Assembly: GCA_022925895.1 (NCBI GenBank)
Contig: JAKSYS010000439.1
Location: 1-52,503, forward strand
Source: Fragilaria crotonensis
Lineage: Eukaryota > Bacillariophyta > Fragilariophyceae > Fragilariales > Fragilariaceae
Reading direction: 5' to 3'
DNA length: 52,503 nt
The notes below the pieces were generated by a model that had not been told where the DNA came from, searched no databases, and saw nothing but the letters and a program-made list of their open reading frames with translations. The position numbers and the translations under genes are program-made. Shown here one piece after another: positions 10,207 to 20,400 of this stretch. Every line of letters starts with the position of its first letter. Position 1 is the stretch's first letter.

Positions 10207-11246
10207 CTTGTAGTATGATACCCAGATATACAGATAGATACCTCTGTTTTTTCGAATGTACGCTATTCCAGTCCGTACAGCTGGTTTCGTCATCAGGTAA
10301 CCTAACGTAAATCTTGGTAATATATGCACGTATTATGTTTTTAGCCTAAGTATTATCGCTTCCTACTTTGGAGTACTCAAAAAAATTAACACGAGAATAT
10401 CATGCGTAAATCATGGTGCAATCAGCGGGTCAACGAAGCCCATGCTGTTGTAAACTCACAACATGCCCTATGTTATTGCCTTGTGCACTGCCTTGAGGAT
10501 TGAGCAACATGAGTGATGTTGTCAGTTTCAACATCCCAACCCCACAATTTGAGATCATTAGGAGTGCCTTCATGTTACTTTTTGCTCGTATTTCCTGTAT
10601 GGATTGGGAACGTGGTTGCGAGGCGCATTCGACGGAATGAGATCGTACTGTAGTACTCGATGTACAGTGTACGGAAAACCCACTCATTCTACCGTTGGGT
10701 CCGAGAATTTATTCAAATATTTGCTGACGTCTACTATAGAGATTATTGAACGTCTGTAGAAATATTACTACGTTCTTAGCGATGCCATTTGTTTATGAAA
10801 CCAGCTGTACAGTACAATACCCGAGGCAGAAGTGTCACATGTTGTTCTACAGTATGCAGTACAATGGTACAAGTACCTACGTAAGCTACTACTTGATGTA
10901 AGGTACAGCGTGCCAGTACCACCAGAGTTGTCATGCTCCAGTATTGCAGGTCATCGCACGGTACTGAGTATGTTTTACAGTAGAGCATTTGTCACGGAAC
11001 CGGTGCACAGCAAATTCAATGAGTACAGTATTCCATTCAGTAACTTTGAATTCGTACAGTATTGTACTTCAGTAACGTAAGACACTGTCGTTTCAACATA
11101 ATTACCGTCGATTAATGTACTGTAGACCTGTAATACATGTAATCCACGTAACAGTACAACAGTACCCCAGAGTGGTCATACTCCGTAACAGACAGACACA
11201 CACACACACGCACGCACGAACAAAGCAAATTTAAAAAGGAGTAGGA
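10207..11246. other. Intergenic, strongly GTAC-rich
   Basis: No gene is supported. From about 10800 to 11170 the tetramer GTAC occurs roughly fifteen times, often inside TACAGTAC or AGTACA, far above the roughly one to two expected by chance in 370 bp. A short CA/CG dinucleotide tract follows at about 11190-11215. Confidence 0.55.
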
Positions 11247-13330
11247 TATTGAGAACTACGAGGATGTCAGTTGTGAGTTGTGAGACAAGTATACACCAGC
11301 ATCCAGCACACGTTTGAGAACGCAAACAGTTGCTATTCTGGAGCTCATCAATGCTGTATTGACTCTTCGTCTCGCGTGCACGGACGATTCGAGAATACGA
11401 GTGGTTCATTATTTTGCATATTATCTTGTAGGAGTGCAATCGGTAGTCTGTCGGAATTGATCTGATTCGACGGTCTGGGAGACCAATCGCATCAACGCTT
11501 CAACTCACATGGACTATCTTTCATTCCAGTAATATATAAATCTTGTTTCCGATGGAGAATAGTGGCAGTGCCGATGACGTTGCGAAGGATGCTGCACGTG
11601 ATGGAATCCAGGAGCATGAGCTTGCTGAGGAATTATCATCAGATTTGCCAAGTACGGCCACGCCGTCATCGGCACCTTTTGCTTCCCCACCCTACGCTTC
11701 CTTATCGTCGCCATCCGCAGCAAAGGTTGATGATCGTGAGATTGCTGATGGTGCTGGACGTGTCGGTGATACCAAGAACTTGGAACATGCACTACCGACT
11801 GACCCAAGAATGCAATTACCCGCCGGGTTAGGAATGGTAGACTCGATGGGAAGGCCTCCGGTTGTTTATGCAAGCAACGACGGTGTTGGTCCCGGAGCCT
11901 TTCCCGTAGTACCGTCATTTCGCAACACTGCAACAAGTCGGATCGTCAGGTCTCCCATTGGTTCGTATGATTCCCCGAGAGAATTTATCGATGAAGAGTC
12001 CGATCAGGGAGATGGAGTGCCAAACTCTGCAGCCGTTGGAAGCGCTTTGTACACTGTGGAAGCCCAACGGGTACCAGATGGAAATGAGGATGGAACGGTA
12101 TTGGTTGCGGAGGCACAATACGTCAGAACGAAATGGTATCAACGTCGATGGATTGTTGTGGGGAGTATCTTGTGTGCATGCGGTCTTGTTATTGTGGTGG
12201 TCGTCATACTTGTCTTTCGACCCTCAACCGCAGCAACTAGCAGTTCGTCCTTGACGTCACCCACCCCGGCACCGACTGTCTTGACGCCGGAGCTTATTGC
12301 CTGCGCATTTCTTTTCATTCTTGACGCGACGGAGTGTCGATCGACATTCGAATTTAACAACAGAACGACTGGTTCCGCAATTCCCAGTGAGATTGGACTC
12401 TTGACGCAGTTGACGTATTTGGATTTCTCCAATAATCTGTTGATTTCCACCATTCCCAGCGAGATCGGACTCTTGACAAAGTTGACGGTGTTGGATTTCT
12501 CCGGCAATTCGTTGACTTCCACCATTCCCAGTGAGATGGGACTCTTGACACAGTTGACGTTTTTGGATATCTCAAGCAATTCGTTGACATCCACAATTCC
12601 TAGTGAGATTGGACTCTTGACACAGTTGACGTTGTTGTCGTTCAACTACAATTCGTTGACATCCACCATTTCCAGTGAGATGGGACTCTTGACACAGTTG
12701 ACGTATTTGGATATCTCAAGCAATGCATTGACTTCCACAATTCCCAGTGAGATCGGACTCTTGACAACGTTGACGTGGGTGGATCTTTCCGTCAATCAGT
12801 TTACTTCTACAATTCCCAGTGAGATTGGACTCTTGACAAAGTTGACGTGGTTGGATTTCGAAAGCAATTCGTTGACGTCCACAATTCCGAGGGAGATTGG
12901 CCTTTTGACACTATTGGAGTATTTGAATTTCTCCAACCATACATTGACTGGGACAATTCCGTCATCCCTCTGCTCACTCCCTTCTCTCGTCCCGTATATC
13001 GTTATCGACTGTGGTGAAATCACATGTGCGTCAGGTTGTTGCTCGGGTTGGGATGCTGATACTCATTCATCCTTTTCCTGTGGCTAAAGTGAAAGAATGA
13101 ATGGATGAACGCAGCAAGGAAAAAGGCATATTCGAGTTTGACGTTTGAGGGTTCGGCGGAAGCAAGGAATGGTGGGATCAGTCGGACGGATTTTGGCGGC
13201 GGATGGTTTGATGGCGTGTGATGGGATTCGTGTTCTTGTGTGGAGAGTTGGGAGAGAGTGCAGAATGTGATCGATGGGTACTGGGTACTGAATATTATGT
13301 ACAGTACGCCGAGGACAAGTCCTCTTGTAG
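11247..13330 (+). repeat. Segmental duplication, copy 1 (contains LRR gene 1)
   Basis: This block and 25285-27510 share their upstream flank (GAGAACTACGAGG through the near-identical 100 bp before the start codon), the gene, and about 240 bp of 3' flank with interspersed indels. The boundaries are approximate. Confidence 0.8.
11552..13087 (+). CDS. Membrane-anchored leucine-rich-repeat protein 1
   Basis: The first in-frame ATG is at 11552 (CCGATGG); the protein is 511 aa. Residues 1 to about 198 are disordered, acidic and Ser/Pro-rich, and probably cytoplasmic. A basic RR flank precedes a single hydrophobic segment at about 200-222 (VGSILCACGLVIVVVVILV). A Ser/Thr/Pro linker and an N-terminal cap with two cysteines lead into eight complete 24-residue repeats with consensus STIPSEIGLLTQLTxLDFSxN and a final half repeat, GTIPSSLCSLP. 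The end is a Cys-rich cap (CGEITCASGCC). There is no signal peptide, so a type II topology with the LRRs outside or in a lumen is inferred. The repeats are plant-type, typical of ligand or protein binding. The family is common in diatoms; the ligand is unknown. Confidence 0.85.
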   Translation: MENSGSADDVAKDAARDGIQEHELAEELSSDLPSTATPSSAPFASPPYASLSSPSAAKVDDREIADGAGRVGDTKNLEHALPTDPRMQLPAGLGMVDSMGRPPVVYASNDGVGPGAFPVVPSFRNTATSRIVRSPIGSYDSPREFIDEESDQGDGVPNSAAVGSALYTVEAQRVPDGNEDGTVLVAEAQYVRTKWYQRRWIVVGSILCACGLVIVVVVILVFRPSTAATSSSSLTSPTPAPTVLTPELIACAFLFILDATECRSTFEFNNRTTGSAIPSEIGLLTQLTYLDFSNNLLISTIPSEIGLLTKLTVLDFSGNSLTSTIPSEMGLLTQLTFLDISSNSLTSTIPSEIGLLTQLTLLSFNYNSLTSTISSEMGLLTQLTYLDISSNALTSTIPSEIGLLTTLTWVDLSVNQFTSTIPSEIGLLTKLTWLDFESNSLTSTIPREIGLLTLLEYLNFSNHTLTGTIPSSLCSLPSLVPYIVIDCGEITCASGCCSGWDADTHSSFSCG

Positions 13331-14500
13331 CAACAAGCAAAATGATGATGGCCTCCATCACCGGGCGGGCGGCCTACGTTTTGAGCCTGCAACGTTCGTT
13401 AGCCACGGCTGAAGTTCAGTGACAGCTGCGTCGATTGCATTCTGCATCATGTCGAACTCCATGGATGCATGCTCGTTCTTGGATTCTTCAGGAGAATCTA
13501 CGTTGCGATAACAGTCTGCTGCGTGCGTGTAGGAATTAAATAATGACTTTTTACAAATCCTACCGTTGGTTAGAAAAATGAGCTTCAAGCTAGAGATTAG
13601 CAGACAAAAAAAACCCGCTCCAAGTAAGCTTGATGATACAGAACTCGAATGACGTGAAAGTCAACCGCCATCAATGGAAAAACATGGATCGTGTTATTGA
13701 GCGCATTGAAGCAGAGACCAGATCCCTGAATCAGCCGGCTGCCCTGCTCTCAAACGACCCAGCTAATAGCTGTAGTGAGTTGGCGGCCGGAGATGATAGT
13801 CCGTTGGAGTCGCGCAAACATAAAGTGACGTCGTGTTGGAAGAATTGAGAGCGTAATCCAAGGAACAGGGAGAAAGGGAACGACGGACCTCAAGGAGGAT
13901 CTCGTCACGGCAGCTCGCTTGGAATTACGTGAGATCAGCAAAAAGCTAGCATTGTCGGAAACAATCAGACAATACGATGGAGGGGCCGTTTCCAGAGTTT
14001 GCCATCACGTCAGGTTGTGCCCAAAGTCAAGACACTATGATCACGCATTGCTTGACCGTATCCCACGCAATAACCCTGGGCTTTCATTTTCTGCCGAAAG
14101 ACTGTCAAGAAACTGTTCGACTGCTGAAAGCCCTTCGACAGTTAAGGCCGCCTTCAAGTCGGCGAAACACATTGTCAACTCCAATCAGAGCATGCCATCA
14201 TCTGTGAATGTAAGTCGTCAATCTTGTACTTCTTTATCATCGTAACACACATTGGACCCCGCTAGACAGTGTCGGTCCTTTCTTTTTCTTCACCAACGGA
14301 TAAAGATCATGCCTTCCTCCTGAAGGTCACCTGCAGTTCGTCGATTGTTGGCAGAGTCATCGTTTCGACAACTCTCTCTCTCTCTCTCTCCCTACCGCTA
14401 TCATCGTTCCTACAGACAATGACAATGTCAAGAAGCCAGTCAAGACGTGGAACGATTTTGTCAGACAGCAGCGTCGTAATTTCATAATCTCCTTCTTTGT
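13331..14500 (+). other. Possible remnant of a small spliced gene
   Basis: Several short frames look weakly coding. One starts with ATG at 13633 (MIQNSNDVKVNRHQW). A second, around 13880-14000, reads KEDLVTAARLELREISKKL, a likely coiled coil. A GTAAGT donor at about 14209 and a pyrimidine tract ending CTACAG near 14415 would join ...SMPSSVN to TMTMSRSQSRRG and a stop at 14487. No domain is recognised and the frames do not join cleanly upstream, so this may be a decayed gene or chance. Confidence 0.3.
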
Positions 14501-14778
14501 GTGGTACTGTAGTGTGGTGGTCTTTAACCCCAGTCGAAAAATTCGTGCGACAAAAAAGGCGACAAAAAGTTACGAGGCTCGTATATCAGAGGAAATAAAA
14601 CTGCTTTCCAGCGTATTGTGAGAAGTGCGATCTGTTGTACTGCTAACATTTAACCTAAATGTTTGATGAATTGTTTGTGGTCGTGACAGCTGCTACGCGT
14701 TGACATAAAAAAATCCATTCATTTTTTTAAAAGGAATTTTCATCAGTTTGTCGCACAAGAAAAGCCAGTCCCTTGTGA

Positions 14779-17030
14779 TCACTTCATCCGACAGCGACAA
14801 TAATGAATGCTGGCTTTGAAGTTATCTTTCCCTTTCTTTTTGTTGAGCGAGAGGCTTCTAAAGGTACCCTTTGCCTGGCCCCAGAGGTATTCAATACCCT
14901 CGCCCGCAAGCTCTGCGTGACACGTCGGTGTCAAGATGACTTTGACTCCAAGACAATTTGCGATATGTTGCAACATTCCCTCCTCATTGAGGAAGTCATG
15001 ACACATTCCCATGATGTGTCTCAAGCTGGCACTAGTGTCAAGAATTCCTAATTCATCTTTTTCCCAGTAAGTGAATACTGCTTCAAGTTTCCGCCATCAA
15101 TCAGCCCTTGCTCCCAAAGGACCTGCACTAACCCTTTTGCTTTTCCCTCCCAACCTTCTTTGATTTTTTCAACGATCTTGTTCGTTTCGATGTTGTGCTG
15201 CATACGTATTTCCACCAGCTCTCTTTTGTTCCTGCCTTTTGTATTAATACCCCTGCCTCTCAGTTCGAGCTCCAACTCACAACGGTTCCTCTCGATTGCA
15301 TTCACAACTGTTTTGAAAGTTGGAATTCCATGCTTGGCGCAAAGCTCCTTCAGTTGTCTTGTGGTTTTCCCTTGTGTTTGTGTAATGCCATTGTCATTTA
15401 GCAAAAGTATCAACTCTTGCGACTTCAGGTTGACGTCAGTTGCAGTTCCGCATCGTTTGTCATGTCGTGTTTCTTCTCTCTCTTGCTCGGTCATCCAGAA
15501 CGGACCAGAGTCCGATTGAGAAAACACGAGAGACTGAGTGGCTCCCGGTTCCAGTATTCGAGGAAACGCTCCAAGGTATCCCTCCTCCTGTTCGATGATT
15601 GTATTTCTCATCGCTCCTACATTCTTTCCTCCAAACAATCGGTTCATTCTGTTTTGATTTAAACCGTCGGGTCGTTGTTTCGAATGCCCAGAACTGTGGT
15701 CAAACAAAAATACAAAGTCAACAGCTGGATGCATCTCCTTTAAGTCATCGACGGCATCCTCAAACTGCAGGACCGTGTTGTTGTATGTCCAATAACCTTC
15801 GCGATTCTCACCGTATTCAAAGAATACAAGAAACGGGGACTTGTCGTGAGTGAGTGGGCTTTTGTTTGCACTTCCAAGAATCTTGATGGCTGCTTCTCGG
15901 TCGGCATACTGCTTCCCTTGGCGTTGAAAATTGACTTCATCCAACACCTGTTCACTAATCCTTCTCACGAGGCCATGCTCGCGACAAATAAATGCCGATA
16001 TCATTGTTCCGATTCCTTCATCCTTGGGTAGTAGCGGGCGCTCGCCGGTTGGACCAACCCACATCATCGAATGGAATAGAAACTGTTTAAAAATAGCTTC
16101 ATCTTGTCCCACAAACATAACGACATTAGTTCCGATAGGCTTTCTGACACTGAGGTTGCCTCCGAGTGGGAGCAGATGTAGTTGCTCATCAAAAAACGCA
16201 CCAGTCGAACTATCGATGTGATACTCAACCATCGCAACACCGTCATCTGTCACATAATTGAATCCACAATTGATTGCGAGATTTTTGATGCCTCAAGTTC
16301 TATCAACTTCTCCAAAGTTATTTGAAGCCATCTGTGTGCTCGTATCTCAAGATCAAGGTATCGTTTCGTAAAAACAGGACGGTATGCGATCGTCTCTGGT
16401 CTTTGATGACCGTCGACAAAATAATGCTTCTCCCGGTTTTTGTATTTAAAGCCACAAGCGTGCATCCACCTTGCTACCGTAGTCACACAAAGCTTTGATA
16501 GACCATATGCCTGTAAAAATGCATCCCTAGTTGTAGTCGGCGTTACTACCTTGTCCACTGTTGTAACTCCTACAACACCATCGTTTTGGTTGCAGCCGCC
16601 ATCATCATCAAACAAGCATGCGTTCTCGTGACGACGCTTCACCATCAACCTTGGAATCAGATTGTTGTGGACGTAATCAAACATCAGCTCAACACTGAGA
16701 TCCTTGAGGTGAGCCACGCCGTGCCTCTTGAATGCATCCATGGCATCGGGATTGTCTCGGAAGAAAGGTGGGTATGCAGTCTTTGGCTCCGGTGCACTGT
16801 AGAAAAAATGCCTGTTTCGAGCCAACTTCCTGTGCCAATGTGCAAGGGTTGCGAAACTGGAATAGAATTCTATTCCAACATCATTCATTGCCCTAATGGC
16901 ATATATCAAGCAGGATTTCCAACTCCATTGCGTTTGCATGTTGCCAGTCACGTTCGCCACAAATTGTTTCAGTGCGAGAGCCAAATACATACTCCGAAAT
17001 CGCAAAGAGAAAACATCGCCTTTGGAATAG
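14779..17030 (-). pseudogene. DDE transposase, middle and C-terminal part (split by Copia-1)
   Basis: Read on the minus strand from the Copia-1 insertion, this part begins SKGDVFSLRFRSMY and contains a helix-turn-helix-like region (YGLSKLCVTTVARWM) followed by YFVDGHQRPETIAYR. The catalytic core has FVGQDEAIFKQF, FVFLFDHSSGHSK and HAELAGEGIEYLWGQAKG, the pattern of a Tc1/IS630-like DDE superfamily protein found in diatoms and fungi. Two SAP-like motifs lie between the second acidic residue and the final glutamate. Three frames are needed: breaks occur near 16251 and near 15055, the latter beside a run of A/T. The N-terminal ~250 residues lie on the far side of Copia-1 at 24098-24839. The assembled protein would be about 1000 aa. 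It is inactive because of the insertion and the frame breaks. Confidence 0.75.
17026..17030. repeat. Target-site duplication of Copia-1, left
   Basis: AATAG immediately before the 5' LTR; identical to 24098-24102. Confidence 0.9.
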
Positions 17031-17394
17031 TGTCACTGCATTACATATCACACTACATATCTGTAACGTCCGAGCATACTATGCTGCATTGTACTAGCGA
17101 CAACAACAGTATTAAAGTGCCGACAGTTGGTTAGCTAGCCTCATCTGCATCTTTGCCGGTCGCCGACGATCGTAAGGGTACTGAGGCTCCAGGCTTCTAT
17201 ATAGACAACAAGAGCGACGATACTAGCGACATACTCCGAGACAAGAGAGATCCGACCGAACGGTATTGCAGTTCCATCCGATTACACCATCATGGTTTCA
17301 CCCGTTTTGTCTTGTGAATCCTTGTGACTCGCACGAACTCACGACACGTTGCTACTCCCATGTGCGAATCGCGCTCGCTAGTTCTGTTGTGGCA
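17031..17394 (+). repeat. Copia-1 5' LTR
   Basis: 364 bp from TGTCACTGCATT to TTGTGGCA. A TATATA box lies at about 17198-17203 in a stretch missing from the 3' LTR. Confidence 0.9.
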
Positions 17395-17408
17395 GGTTAT
17401 GAGCCCAA
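17395..17408 (+). promoter_or_regulatory. Copia-1 primer-binding site
   Basis: GGTTATGAGCCC directly follows the LTR. It is complementary to the anticodon arm (GGGCUCAUAACC) of methionine initiator tRNA, not to the tRNA 3' end. This is the half-tRNA priming mode known for Drosophila copia. Copia-2 has the same site. Confidence 0.75.
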
Positions 17409-17466
17409 TTACAACGAGTACTAATCCTAGTGGCTGATCAAGTTATCCTTAAGGGAAATAATCAGC

Positions 17467-20400
17467 ATGTTGGTCTTTGAGGAGTCAAATCACGAAGACG
17501 ACTTCGTTATTCTCACGGTAGTAGACATCGACGATTGTCCAATTGCTGAATTACCGCTCACAGAGATATACGACGTGACCACGTCTCTCCTCAAGGACGA
17601 CTATCTCGACACTCTGCGCAAATACATAACGCAACAACTCGAAGATACCACATGGCTTGAGGACCAATCGGTATCGCCCCTATTCGACGCTGGATTCGCA
17701 ACCTTCCATCGCCGCGCGAACGGAGACATCCTATCTCTCCGGAAACCCGCACTCCTACGTGTAATCAGACAGACTTTGCGTGGCCGCCCAAACGCGTTGG
17801 AACCCGTATCGATCCCCATCCTCATACGATTCATGGTACCAGAGTCTGGTCTCCCAAACCGGGAACATCGATCGACCACGGTACCATCTATGGTTGGCGG
17901 ACGAGTCGAGAGTACAAGTGGAAATGAGTCAGCGGTCGGATTATCAGAGACCCGCTCTCAGGGAGTGACGGATACCGTCGCACCTCAAGTCCGCGCCGCC
18001 ACGGATCTACAATTCGGAGGATCTCTTGCGCCTCTTCTTGATGATCCCATTGACGTCAACGTTGAAAATCCGACACCGGCACCCGCCGCTGGGACACACT
18101 TCAGAGGATTGCCAGTACAACTAGCGCCTGACGACTCTCAAGACAGTAACAATCGTCGTGAACCTCAGCGTCGACATGTTTGTGTGCATGACGATTCCCC
18201 GGAACAACGCACGTTGTTTCAAGATCGCAACACCGGTACACCTCGAACACATACGACGAATCTATCCGGTCGTACTGCAACATCTGCAACGACCATCCTC
18301 CGTTATGGATCAGAATCGTTTGAGGAGTACATGCAACAATTCATGTCGTTACGTTATAAAGACTTCAGGAAAGCGGCATTCCAGCGTTTTGATTCCAGTT
18401 GCCAAGACTCTTTCATACACTGGTATAAACTGTTTTGTGCTACTTGTTTGCAATGGGGAATCTGGTGCCCTCCTTACGAGTCGGTACAAGAAGACAATGT
18501 GCATGGTTCTTGGTGGACCCTCCTCCCAGCAGCATCGGTGCGAAACCAAGAAGCATTCATGTCATCGCTCCTCTATGTTGTCTTATCGGCCGAGACGGTA
18601 TTCCCGAACGGTAGCCGTGAGCACAGTGCGATACAAGGATGTTCTGCCAACGCGGGATATGATGCCATTTACTCCCTTCTCCGTCTTCACCACCCACGCC
18701 TACAATCGGTCATCTATACCGTCACCGAAATACCCCGGCAACGACGTTCAGAGACTTTCAGTGTCTATCTCCGTCGCTTGCACGACTTTTTGGCACGGGA
18801 GCGCATAGCTGGTCGAAATTATACCGAGACCGAAGCTTTGGATTTGAGCGTGCGCAACTTGAGTACCGAATGGCGTTCTGAGTTGCGCCACCTCGTCGAA
18901 CGTGATCGCCGCACCGGTCGTCACGAAGGTGTTTTGCCGTTCCATCTATCCATGTCGCAACTTGCCACATCCTTCATGCAATATGCGACTGAGATCGGAC
19001 GTGATGTGACAACATCTTCTACCCCATCAAACGCGCGTGATCGGTTCCCCAATTCTACACCAACTATTCGTCGCATCGAAACCGTCCCCCCTAAGGACGA
19101 ATTCCTCCACGGTACCGACATCACGTTGGGTGATAATGAGATCAACCTCCTCGTACATGCCATGTCTACGAATCAGGCGAACTCTGCGGTCTGTCTGGGA
19201 TGCCAGCAACCCGGCCATACTCTGACAGACTGTAATCGATTCGTCGACTACATCGTGGCCGAGAGTTTGGCACAACGTCATCCTCAATTGCGTGCCCAGG
19301 TTGCGTCGGCGCACTCCCAATTCCGCAGTCGCATCAATAACGGTCGCGATGCGCGCCCACGTCCCAGCGCCGTTCGTAGTCTGACCTCATCGTTGGATCA
19401 TGACAAAGTCCCTATCGACCCCGTTGATAGTAATGTTCTCACGCTTGCCGAACAGGAACACGATGACCTCGGGTATCCACATGGCTACCAAGTTAACGCT
19501 GTCCGTGGTTCACGTATTGATCTTGATAACGATGATTTTGAGGTCTGCTTCTCTGACGCCGACATACGTACGTGTTTCATCCCCTCTCTGCAGTCCCCGA
19601 TGTTTGATTCCGTCAACGCACCGTCCCTCCAACTCGATAATCTCTCCCTCGAGAACGCACCGGTTGACCATGACGATTTCCTTCTCCGACGCTTGGTCGG
19701 CACGTATGATTCCGAGGCCCGTGCCGTTTATGCACACGCCGACAGTGGCTCCATGGCGTGTACCACCAGTGATGCTACTTTGCTCTACGCATACCGCCCC
19801 CTCTTACCACATCAAACACGTATCCGTCTCTTTGATGCTGGTAGTCACCTGCATCACCCCAGCGGAGTCGGGTATCTCCGCGTCCCTGCTTATCGTTTGC
19901 CATCTCAGCCGCCCATGACGTCATCGGATGCAGTCGTGCCAACACCATGCTGCCTGTTCGTTCGCACCTATCACACCGAGACGATCCCTGGAGTGATCAT
20001 CAGTCACTGTGCGATCGCGAAACAACTGGCCGCTGTGAGCTACAGCATGACGAGTTTGGATAACGACACCGGTTTCATTCGCTTCCCGCACCGAAACCCT
20101 ACGGCCCTCACATTCGATACGTTCGTTCATCTGCAACCCACACATCTCCGCGGTGGATTGACATTTACACCTGCGTTGTATATCCCAACCACCGCCGAAC
20201 AATCGGCAGCTCTTCCACGTTCCGCCGATCGCTACGTTGCGAGTGCCATCTCCACCACGTCCCTTGCTCCGTTGTCCCTCACGTTCCCCACACCTGTTGC
20301 TTCCCTGTCTCTGCTTCATTCTCTGGATCGATACCCCGAGTTCTCTTCCGTCACCCACGATCTCCTTGTCGGCAGCCTCAGCCGTCCCGCCCTCACTTTG

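Noticed and set aside
11531-11541. AATATATAAAT as a TATA box of LRR gene 1 (also before gene 2)
   Set aside because: It lies about ten bases before the ATG, too close for a promoter of this start; it is kept as shared flank only.
12139-12645. 168-codon minus-strand open frame across LRR gene 1 (and similar ones in gene 2)
   Set aside because: It is a by-product of the periodic LRR codons; its peptide merely repeats with the same period and has no independent features.
12373-12960. Regular 72-bp repeats that could suggest a CRISPR or satellite array
   Set aside because: They are in-frame 24-codon leucine-rich repeats without constant repeat/variable spacer structure.
14550-14760. GTGCGACA/TGTCGCAC pair as terminal inverted repeats of the DDE transposon
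   Set aside because: Both arms are on the same side of the transposase and no matching copy was found near 25 kb.
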